Of a stretch of 6,085 nucleotides of DNA, positions 1-6,085 are shown piece by piece. Numbering within the stretch: position 1 is the stretch's first letter; each line of letters opens with the position of its first letter. Both the position numbers and the translations under genes were made by a program. The notes beneath the pieces are model-generated. The model was not told where the DNA came from and searched no databases. It saw only the letters and a list, made by a program, of their open reading frames with translations. The stretch comes from an uncultured Bacteroidales bacterium (GTDB lineage Bacteria; Bacteroidota; Bacteroidia; Bacteroidales; Paludibacteraceae): positions 1-6,085 of the forward strand of contig CAIWIS010000179.1 in the NCBI GenBank assembly GCA_903912795.1. Direction: 5' to 3'.

Positions 1-1
1 A

Positions 2-1219
2 GAAAAAGTAATGGCGGGCGAAGTTTCAGAGCCTTTTTTGTTTGCGGGCTGGCAAAATCGTAGCGCATGGATTAAAAACGATAGCCCTACCGAAGTAACT
101 TTTAGTTTCGAAGTAGATAAAGCCGGAAATAACCAATGGACGAAACTTCAAGATGTAGTCGTAACAGCCAAAGGTGCTAAACAGTTGGCTTTTTCGGAAA
201 ATCAAACAGGAGAATGGGTGCGAGTTACAGCTAACAAAGAAGCGTTGGTTTCAGTAAGTTTTGTTTATTCCGATTCGCGCAAACGTGTTACTAAAACTGA
301 TAAAATCTTTACTGGTTTAGCTCCTGCAAAAGCTACAAAAGTAAGCGGTGGTTTGCTTTACAGCTTGGGCGACAATCGTCGTGCGTTGGGAATTTTGGCC
401 AATAGTACTACAAATGGCACAACAACCGAAGTCGGCTATTACGAAATGGACGAAAATATGAATATTGTGCCTAAAACCGATGAAAAATCAGCTAATTTTA
501 TTCGTACAAAAATGGCTATTCCAACCAATGTGTTAACAGTTGAAGCTGGTTCGTATTTAGTGGTCGACGATGCCAAACGTCGTTGGAGATTACCTCTTGG
601 AGCGGCTGCTTATAAGAATCTAACTGAAAATAATAAACTGCGTATTTGTCGCGAAGTAGCTACGGAGCGCGATTTGTTTAGCCTTGGTGGTACATTTTAT
701 GAGTTGCCTTCCGAAAATGCGGATGGTTTTGCAAAAATTCGTCCCGTTTCTTCGCACAATTTCCAAATTAACGATTATGTGTCGTATCGGGGTATGATGG
801 TGCTCACAGGTGTTGATGCATCTAAACAAAAGGCAAATTCGCATATTTTCTCGTCAGCCGATGGTAAATGTACAGTTTGGGCTGGCGCTATCGACGATTT
901 GTGGAAACTCGGCAAGCCAGTCGGACAAGGTGGTCCGTGGTTTAATGCAGACGTAAAAGCTGCCATTCCTTCGGATGCCTATTTGTTTGGTTTGTACGAC
1001 AACAGAACACTTACACTCACCAATTTTTCGGCTGAACCAATTAATATAAGCATTGAGTTTGACCCTACGGGCGATAACGATTGGATGAGTTATAAAACCA
1101 TTGAAGTGAAACCTAACTCAAAATTCAAATACAAGTTCCCCGCAACAACGCAAGCCCGCTGGATACGTTTTGTATCCAACAAAAACGCAAAAATAACAAC
1201 TTGGCTGGATTATAAATAA
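2..1219 (+). CDS. C-terminal part of a large protein of unknown function with two homologous beta modules (5' truncated by the window)
   Basis: I do not recognise a characterised family. The frame is open to the window edge (Glu-Lys-Val precede the first Met at 11), and that Met lies only five residues before a domain begins, so it is probably internal and the N-terminus is missing. Residues are counted from this Met. Residues 6-88 and 321-402 are homologous, about 82 residues each with roughly 20 identities, including Asn-Arg near the start and Trp-x-Arg plus Asn-Lys near the end. The core between them is rich in short beta-strand-like segments and Gly/Trp turns, with motifs such as GGTFYELP (226-233), RRWRLPLG (190-197) and GKPVGQGGPW (301-310). 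I infer a propeller-like or multi-sandwich fold. I see no catalytic signature. The export signal, if any, would lie in the missing part. Lying 93 nt upstream of two secreted glycosidases, it may take part in the same glycan use. It ends with TAA. The coding region is secure; the function is unknown. Confidence 0.85.
   Translation, partial: EKVMAGEVSEPFLFAGWQNRSAWIKNDSPTEVTFSFEVDKAGNNQWTKLQDVVVTAKGAKQLAFSENQTGEWVRVTANKEALVSVSFVYSDSRKRVTKTDKIFTGLAPAKATKVSGGLLYSLGDNRRALGILANSTTNGTTTEVGYYEMDENMNIVPKTDEKSANFIRTKMAIPTNVLTVEAGSYLVVDDAKRRWRLPLGAAAYKNLTENNKLRICREVATERDLFSLGGTFYELPSENADGFAKIRPVSSHNFQINDYVSYRGMMVLTGVDASKQKANSHIFSSADGKCTVWAGAIDDLWKLGKPVGQGGPWFNADVKAAIPSDAYLFGLYDNRTLTLTNFSAEPINISIEFDPTGDNDWMSYKTIEVKPNSKFKYKFPATTQARWIRFVSNKNAKITTWLDYK
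26..274 (+). repeat. First copy of an ~82-residue protein module (protein-level repeat)
   Basis: Residues 6-88 of the truncated upstream protein (counted from the Met at 11) align with residues 321-402 with almost no gaps. Shared positions include Leu-Phe near the start, Asn-Arg, an Asp..Gly..Asn..Trp stretch in the middle, and Trp-x-Arg followed by Asn-Lys near the end. The alternating hydrophobic pattern suggests a beta-sandwich. The similarity is seen in the protein only and is not an obvious DNA repeat, so the duplication is old. Confidence 0.7.
971..1216 (+). repeat. Second copy of the ~82-residue protein module, at the C-terminus
   Basis: Residues 321-402 form the last module of the upstream protein and run right up to the stop codon. 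They match the module at 26-274, with about a quarter of positions identical by eye. Both copies have the Trp-x-Arg signature (EWVRV and RWIRF) and start with a Ser-acidic-x-aromatic-Leu-Phe pattern. One copy sits on each side of the central beta-rich region. Confidence 0.7.
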
Positions 1220-1282
1220 GAATTTATTATTTCAACCACATAAAAATATCATTTTATACCTTAATGTTGCATTAATTATTGG

Positions 1283-1290
1283 TAATTTTG
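1283..1290 (+). promoter_or_regulatory. Candidate Bacteroidota -7 promoter box (TAATTTTG) for the two glycosidase genes
   Basis: TAATTTTG matches the Bacteroidota sigma-ABfr -7 consensus TAnnTTTG exactly. It lies in the AT-rich gap 22 nt before the ATG at 1313, which would give a short leader. The usual -33 TTTG is not convincing: the nearest TTG (1267-1269) is only 13 nt upstream, closer than the usual spacing of about 19-21 nt. The rest of the gap holds a weak all-AT 6-bp inverted repeat near 1240-1257 without a T-run, so no terminator is called and read-through from the upstream gene remains possible. The start at 1313 has no Shine-Dalgarno sequence, only A/T-rich sequence, as is normal in this phylum. 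Confidence 0.4.
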
Positions 1291-1312
1291 TAAATAATAA
1301 AATTTAATATCA

Positions 1313-3691
1313 ATGAAAAGGATTTCAAAATTTACATTATCAGTAATTATTGCAACATTTTGCGTTTTTACCCTTCACGGCCAGTCGCTAAAACTGTGGT
1401 ATAACAAGCCGGCCAAAATTTGGACAGAGGCTTTACCGCTTGGCAATGGACGCATGGCTGCCATGATTTACGGCGGTACCGAAAAGGAAACCATTAAGTT
1501 TAACGAGGAAACGGTTTGGACTGGTCAGCCACACGACTATGCACACAAAGGTGCCTTTCAGTACCTTGATTCCATACGCGGATTGCTTTTTTCAGGCAAA
1601 CAACAGGATGCACATCAATTGGCAAATAAAGAGTTTATGTCGCAACCTTATGGGCAGCAATGTTATCAACCTTTGGGTAATATTTTATTATCGTTTCCCG
1701 GACACGAAAAGGCAGAACGGTTTTATCGCGATTTAACGCTTGGTAATGCGTTGGCATCGGTAACTTATCAGGTTGATGGCGTTACTTTTACCCGCGAAAT
1801 GTTTGCTTCTTTTCCCGATAATGCTATTTTTGTGAAAATTACTGCCAGCAAAGCCAAAGCCTTGAATTTTAAAGTTGAATTATCATGTCCGCATTATAAT
1901 AAAAGCATAACAACTGTTGGAAATCAACTTATTCTGAAAGGAAATACCAATAATTATCCTTACGATTATTACGAGAAAAAAGGTAATTTTAAATATCCTA
2001 CGAGTAAAATAAATTTCGAATCGCGCTTGCTAGTGCAAAATACGGATGGAAGTTTGGTGGCAAATAATAACATTATTGAAGTAAAAAATGCAAGTTCGGT
2101 AGTGCTTAAATTAGTGGCTGCAACCAATTTTGTGAATTACAACGATATTAGTGCCAATGCAGCGGAACGTTGCAATAAATATCAAAAAGCAATAACGGAT
2201 TTGAAATACGAAAAAGCAAAAAAAGTTCATATTGCAGATTATCAAAAGCTTTACAATCGCACTTCTATCGATTTGGGAGTAACTGAATTTTCTGCCCGTC
2301 CTACCAACGAACGCCTTATGTCGTACACCAAAGATAAAGATCCAAATTTGGTGGCTTTGCTTTATCAATATGGCCGCTATTTACTAATTTCATCGTCACG
2401 ACCGGGAACACAACCCGCTAACTTACAAGGGATTTGGAATGATAAACTTATTCCACCCTGGGATAGTAAGTACACGGTGAATATTAATACCGAAATGAAT
2501 TATTGGTTGGCCGAAATGACCAATCTTTCGGAATGTCACGAGCCTTTGTTCGCCATGCTCAAAGATTTAGCTGTTACAGGAAAAAGCACAGCCAAAGAAC
2601 ATTATAACGCTCCGGGCTGGGTATTGCACCACAATACCGACTTGTGGCGTGGTACAGCTCCCATCAATGGTGCCGATCATGGTATTTGGGTGAGTGGTAG
2701 CGGTTGGTTGAGCCAGCATTTGTGGTGGCATTACGAGTACACTGGCGATAAAAAGTTTTTACAGGAAACGGCTTACCCGATTATGAAAAGTGCAGCCGAA
2801 TTTTATGCTGCTTATCTTATTCCGCATCCTGCGCATCCACAGTGGTTGGTGAGTGGGCCAAGTAATAGTCCCGAAAATGGTGGATTGGTAATGGGCCCAA
2901 CTATGGATCATCAGGTTATTCGCGACCTGTTTACAAACACCATCGAAGCTGCAAAAATTCTGGGCATCGATACTGATTTTGCCAACATGTTGACCGATAA
3001 AAAAGCGAAAATTGTTCCCAATCAAATTGGCCGTTACGGACAGTTGCAGGAATGGGTGGAAGATAGAGACGACCCCAAAAGCGAACATCGCCACGTTTCG
3101 CACCTTTGGGGTTTGCATCCAGGCAATGAAATATCGCCAATAAACACCCCTGAGTTAGCCAAAGCATGTAAAGTTGTTCTGAAGCATCGTGGCGACGAAG
3201 GTACAGGCTGGTCGCGTGCATGGAAAATCAACTTTTGGGCGCGTTTACTCGATGGCGACCATGCGTATCTTATTCTGAACAATCTTATTGTGCCATCGCT
3301 CAATACCGATAATGTGGACATGGCCGAAGGTGGTGGTTTGTATGCCAATTTATTCGATGCGCATCCGCCATTTCAGATTGATGGAAACTTTGGCGCGACT
3401 TCGGGCATTACAGAAATGCTGCTTCAAAGCCATTTGCGCGACCAAAACGGCGATTATTACCTCGATATTTTACCGGCATTACCCACTAAATTTGCCAATG
3501 GAAAAATTTCCGGACTTGTTGCCAAAGGTGGTTTTGAAGTAAATATTGAGTGGGAAAATAATGTTTTGAAGAAATTGCAGGTTGTATCTAAAATTGGTAA
3601 TAGCCTGAATGTCAGATATAAAGGAGAAGTGGTGAGTTTGAAGACGGCGAAGGGGAAGAAGTATTCGTTTGGGGTTGAGGATTTAAAATGA
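1313..3691 (+). CDS. Secreted GH95 glycoside hydrolase (alpha-L-fucosidase / alpha-L-galactosidase family)
   Basis: This is a complete 792-residue protein, the usual GH95 length. The family removes terminal alpha-L-fucose or alpha-L-galactose by inversion. Residues 1-23 form a Sec signal (MKR, hydrophobic core, likely cleavage before Gln24). The only Cys there has no lipobox, so the protein is probably soluble and periplasmic. An N-terminal beta-sandwich (about 25-280, with LGNGR at 43-47) and a helical linker lead into an (alpha/alpha)6 barrel (about 335-700) and a C-terminal beta domain. Hallmarks are SRPGTQPANLQGIWN (362-376), N390-I-N392, Glu521 in SPENG, HRHVSH (592-597) and Asp690 in PPFQIDGNFG. 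By alignment with Bifidobacterium bifidum AfcA these correspond to N421, N423, E566 and D766, so the enzyme should be active. Thr388, two before N390, sits where AfcA has His, as in a described Bacteroides L-galactosidase. L-galactose or fucose is therefore the likely substrate, with the choice unsettled. It is 25 nt upstream of a divergent relative. The last ~22 codons are unusually G-rich at third positions. Confidence 0.95.
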   Translation: MKRISKFTLSVIIATFCVFTLHGQSLKLWYNKPAKIWTEALPLGNGRMAAMIYGGTEKETIKFNEETVWTGQPHDYAHKGAFQYLDSIRGLLFSGKQQDAHQLANKEFMSQPYGQQCYQPLGNILLSFPGHEKAERFYRDLTLGNALASVTYQVDGVTFTREMFASFPDNAIFVKITASKAKALNFKVELSCPHYNKSITTVGNQLILKGNTNNYPYDYYEKKGNFKYPTSKINFESRLLVQNTDGSLVANNNIIEVKNASSVVLKLVAATNFVNYNDISANAAERCNKYQKAITDLKYEKAKKVHIADYQKLYNRTSIDLGVTEFSARPTNERLMSYTKDKDPNLVALLYQYGRYLLISSSRPGTQPANLQGIWNDKLIPPWDSKYTVNINTEMNYWLAEMTNLSECHEPLFAMLKDLAVTGKSTAKEHYNAPGWVLHHNTDLWRGTAPINGADHGIWVSGSGWLSQHLWWHYEYTGDKKFLQETAYPIMKSAAEFYAAYLIPHPAHPQWLVSGPSNSPENGGLVMGPTMDHQVIRDLFTNTIEAAKILGIDTDFANMLTDKKAKIVPNQIGRYGQLQEWVEDRDDPKSEHRHVSHLWGLHPGNEISPINTPELAKACKVVLKHRGDEGTGWSRAWKINFWARLLDGDHAYLILNNLIVPSLNTDNVDMAEGGGLYANLFDAHPPFQIDGNFGATSGITEMLLQSHLRDQNGDYYLDILPALPTKFANGKISGLVAKGGFEVNIEWENNVLKKLQVVSKIGNSLNVRYKGEVVSLKTAKGKKYSFGVEDLK

Positions 3692-3716
3692 TAAAAAATA
3701 ATTAATTACCAATTCA

Positions 3717-6011
3717 ATGAAATCACATCATTTAAAAATACTTGCAACTCTTTTTTTTCTGGTTTTTACTCAAAATCTGATCAGTCAAAAAACCACAAAT
3801 ATCGACTGGCCTCAGTTTATTGGTCGGCATGATTTGGTATTTGAGCAACTGCCCTTGCAATGGAACGAAGGCGCTTTTGTGGGCAACGGACAAGTGGGCA
3901 TGATGATGTTCGCCACAATGAAAGACAATTGCATCGATTTTCATATTGGCCGACAGGATGTAACCGACCACCGCAAAGCGCCCGACCGCAAAACGTCGAT
4001 GGGCGTATTGGGAGCATCGGTAATGTTCGATTTTCCGCGATTGGATATTGGGAGAATGGCGTTGCGCCCTGCCGGAAAGATTCTGTCCGGTTCGTTGCGA
4101 CAGGATATGTGGAATGCCGAAATCCGTGGGACTATTGTTACCGATTTGGGTACCATAACGCTCAGGGCTTACACGCCTTATCAGCGTATGCTCAATATCT
4201 TCGAAATTTCGTCAACCGAAACAATAGATGGAAAACCGGCAGCTTATAAATGGGAATTCCGTCCGGGTAATCCGGCTTCGCCTCGTGTGCAGGTTTTTCC
4301 ATGGAGCGATAAAATCTATGTAACTAATCCCAAACCGGTTTTATCGTCCGAAAATGGGATTCACAGCTGTGTGCAAACCTTGCTGGCAGGTGGCGATTAT
4401 GCAACCTCGTGGCAGGAGCAATCCGGTAAAAACAATTCTTCGACACTCTACGTGTCCATTGCCAACGAAGTGCCTGCGGTTAATAAATCAAAGGCGGTAG
4501 CCGAAAATACCATTCGTGAAGCATTGAAAACAAGTAAGAAAAAGATGGAGAAAGAGCACCGTAACTGGTGGCATGCTTTTTACCAAAAATCCTTTTTGAG
4601 TATTCCCGATGCACAAATGGAGTCGTTTTACTGGATTCAAATGTACAAAATGGCAACTTGTTCGCGACCTGATAGTCCTGCTTTGGATTTGTTTGGCCCT
4701 TATTTCAGGGTGAGTCAGTGGCCGGGTTTGTGGTGGAATTTGAATGTGCAGCTTACTTACTGGAATGTACTGCAAAGCAATCATTTGGAACTTGGCGAAA
4801 ATCTAATAACGTTAATTGATGAACAGTTCGAGGCGCTGTTAACCAAGTTCGATAACCCCAAATTAGGCGATTTTACGTGGACTATGCACAACTATTGGTT
4901 GCAACTTCGCTATGGCGGAAATTGGCAGGTATTGAATGAGAAATGGTTGCCAAAAGCCACTCAGATTTCAAAATTGTACGAAAAACGCCTCGTTCGGAAC
5001 GATAAAGGTCAATTGGAAATGACCGAAATGGAATCGCCTGAATACGAAGGTTTTAAAATATACAAAAATTCGAGTTACAATCTGGCTTTGTATCGTTGGT
5101 TGCTTACGGCCATGATAGAATGTTCCGAAAAAAATAATTCGACGCAGTCTGAAATAGCGCAATGGAAAACTACTTTAAATGCGTTGATTCCGCTACCAAT
5201 CAACGAAAACGGTGTAATGATTGGTAGTGAACAGGCTTTGGACAAATCGCACCGCCATTATTCGCATTTATTGGGCTTGTATCCGCTTTTTGTGCTGAAC
5301 CCTGACAATGAAAACGACCGCAAACTGGTGGATAAATCCGTTGTACATTGGCACCAAATTGGCGGGGGAAAAGAATTGGCTGGTTATTCGTTTACAGGTG
5401 CTGCTTCGTTGTATGCTGCATTGGGTAGAGGCAATGATGCTGAGGCTATTATGCACCATTTTCTGAATGGGAATATTGGTATCAGTTTGTTACTGAGCAA
5501 TACATTTTACGTAGAAGTGGGCGGCAAAAATCCGGTGATTGAAACGCCGCTCAGTGCCGCTAATGCCATTTCGGAAATGTTGCTGCAAAGCTGGGGTGGC
5601 AAAATTCGTATTTTCCCCGCCATGCCCGATAAATGGCAGGAAGTATCCTTCGATAAATTGCGCACGCAAGGTGCATTCTTGGTAAGTGCCGTACGAAAAA
5701 ATGGACAAACGCAATGGGTTAAAATCAAGAGTTTGGCAGGCGAACCTTGCATTGTGAAAATTCCGGGTTGGACAAAAGCATTTCTGAAAAATAAAGGTCG
5801 AAAAATCACTCTTACGACTTTGCCAAATAATGAATTTGCCTTGGATTTAAAAGCTGGCGAAGAAGTAGTCCTCTTACTCGAATCAAATTCGAAAATTGTC
5901 CCCGTTGAACCAATAAATCTACCGGCAAACAAATTTAATTTTTATGGAGTAAAAAAAGGCAAGGAGCTGAAATGGGATCAGAATTGGCAATTGCCGGAAT
6001 ATACGCTCTGA
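3717..6011 (+). CDS. Secreted divergent GH95-like glycosidase with an altered active site
   Basis: This is a complete 764-residue protein with a Sec signal (about 1-23, cleavage near LIS before Gln24). The domain order matches the preceding GH95 enzyme: N-terminal beta domain (about 30-275, with VGNGQVG at 55-61 and GRQDVTDHR at 78-86), linker, (alpha/alpha)6 barrel (about 305-640), C-terminal beta domain. Blocks that align by eye with the neighbour are CSRP (315-318), WWNLNVQLTYW (339-349, with N341 and N343 matching N390 and N392), ESPEYEG (439-445, with E442 matching acid E521), HRHYSH (512-517) and VIETPLSAANAISEMLLQS, where Glu609 replaces Asp690. The spacing from acid to base-side residue is almost equal (167 against 169), which supports the alignment. 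Trp339 replaces Thr388. It is probably a glycoside hydrolase of the GH95 / six-hairpin type acting in the periplasm on the same glycan, but with different specificity. I cannot name its substrate. With a 25-nt gap and no terminator it is surely co-transcribed with the gene before it. Confidence 0.88.
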   Translation: MKSHHLKILATLFFLVFTQNLISQKTTNIDWPQFIGRHDLVFEQLPLQWNEGAFVGNGQVGMMMFATMKDNCIDFHIGRQDVTDHRKAPDRKTSMGVLGASVMFDFPRLDIGRMALRPAGKILSGSLRQDMWNAEIRGTIVTDLGTITLRAYTPYQRMLNIFEISSTETIDGKPAAYKWEFRPGNPASPRVQVFPWSDKIYVTNPKPVLSSENGIHSCVQTLLAGGDYATSWQEQSGKNNSSTLYVSIANEVPAVNKSKAVAENTIREALKTSKKKMEKEHRNWWHAFYQKSFLSIPDAQMESFYWIQMYKMATCSRPDSPALDLFGPYFRVSQWPGLWWNLNVQLTYWNVLQSNHLELGENLITLIDEQFEALLTKFDNPKLGDFTWTMHNYWLQLRYGGNWQVLNEKWLPKATQISKLYEKRLVRNDKGQLEMTEMESPEYEGFKIYKNSSYNLALYRWLLTAMIECSEKNNSTQSEIAQWKTTLNALIPLPINENGVMIGSEQALDKSHRHYSHLLGLYPLFVLNPDNENDRKLVDKSVVHWHQIGGGKELAGYSFTGAASLYAALGRGNDAEAIMHHFLNGNIGISLLLSNTFYVEVGGKNPVIETPLSAANAISEMLLQSWGGKIRIFPAMPDKWQEVSFDKLRTQGAFLVSAVRKNGQTQWVKIKSLAGEPCIVKIPGWTKAFLKNKGRKITLTTLPNNEFALDLKAGEEVVLLLESNSKIVPVEPINLPANKFNFYGVKKGKELKWDQNWQLPEYTL

Positions 6012-6072
6012 TTTTTATGATTTTATACGCTTATTGTTATCATTCTAACCCTAAAAAAGATTCGAAAATGTG

Positions 6073-6080
6073 TATTTTTG
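6073..6080 (+). promoter_or_regulatory. Candidate -7 promoter box (TATTTTTG) at the window end
   Basis: TATTTTTG fits TAnnTTTG exactly and lies 61 nt after the stop of the last gene, in AT-rich non-coding sequence. No TTTG is seen at the usual -33 distance. It could drive a gene that begins beyond the window. With so little flanking sequence, a chance match in AT-rich DNA cannot be excluded. No hairpin plus T-run terminator is visible between 6012 and 6072. Confidence 0.3.
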
Positions 6081-6085
6081 AAACC

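Noticed and set aside
1240..1257. Inverted repeat ATAAAA...TTTTAT after the upstream gene as a terminator
   Set aside because: The stem is six A-T pairs with no G-C pair and no following T-run, so it is too weak to act as an intrinsic terminator and is expected by chance in such AT-rich sequence.
1313..1390. Possible lipoprotein signal because of Cys17 in the GH95 leader
   Set aside because: The residues before Cys are Ala-Thr-Phe, which do not make a lipobox, and the Cys lies inside the hydrophobic core. An ordinary signal peptidase I site before Gln24 fits better.
3860..4249. A 129-codon + strand frame overlapping the start of the second glycosidase gene
   Set aside because: The overlapping main frame encodes a well-formed signal peptide followed by conserved N-terminal motifs (VGNGQVG, GRQDVTDHR). 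The alternative frame has low-quality composition and no family resemblance.
5646..5666. TCCTTCGATAAATTGCGCACG, encoding SFDKLRT, resembles the translation of a widespread intergenic repeat that begins with CTTCGACAAGCTCAG
   Set aside because: The DNA differs from that repeat at several bases, there is no second copy or inverted partner here, and the residues fit the GH95-type C-terminal pattern of a Leu-rich turn followed by a Gly-Ala-Phe or Gly-Gly-Phe strand. It is native coding sequence.
5507..5932. A 141-codon open frame on the - strand inside the second glycosidase gene
   Set aside because: It is antisense to a region with clear GH95-like conservation (the EMLLQS block and C-terminal domain), and its translation has no recognisable domain or signal. 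It is a shadow of the real gene.
6017..6085. An ATG at 6017 followed by 23 codons open to the window end, as a possible next gene
   Set aside because: The peptide resembles neither a signal sequence nor a known N-terminus, the stretch is very short and AT-rich, and it covers a -7-like promoter box. It is more likely non-coding.

Overview
The window looks like part of a carbohydrate-degradation locus from a member of the Bacteroidota. Four things point there: moderately AT-rich DNA, no Shine-Dalgarno sequences but AT-rich stretches before the start codons, perfect matches to the Bacteroidota -7 promoter box (TAnnTTTG), and exported glycosidases whose predicted mature proteins begin with Gln. 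The genus cannot be fixed from the sequence. No SusC/SusD pair, regulator, tRNA, rRNA, mobile element or CRISPR array is visible, so membership of a polysaccharide utilization locus (PUL) is inferred.

Layout, all on the + strand. (1) 2-1219: the 3' part of a gene for a large protein of unknown function. Its reading frame is open to the window edge, and it carries two copies of an 80-residue module flanking a beta-rich, possibly propeller-like core. (2) 1220-1312: a short AT-rich gap with a -7 box 22 nt before the next start. (3) 1313-3691: a complete, secreted GH95 enzyme (alpha-L-fucosidase / alpha-L-galactosidase family) with all recognised catalytic residues. The residue two before the Asn-Ile-Asn motif is Thr, which favours an L-galactosidase-type pocket. 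(4) 3717-6011: a second secreted glycosidase 25 nt downstream. It is a distant GH95 relative that keeps the two Asn and the acid Glu, but has Glu where GH95 has its Asp base-side residue and Trp where the neighbour has Thr. (5) 6012-6085: a short tail with another -7-like box, perhaps the promoter of the next gene.

Genes 2 and 3 are almost certainly co-transcribed. The simplest reading is that the GH95 enzyme removes terminal alpha-L-fucose or alpha-L-galactose from a plant- or host-type glycan, while its divergent sister acts on another linkage or a differently decorated sugar in the same glycan. The unknown protein upstream may bind or process the same material. The most noteworthy item is the GH95-like protein with its rearranged active site, followed by the unknown duplicated-module protein.
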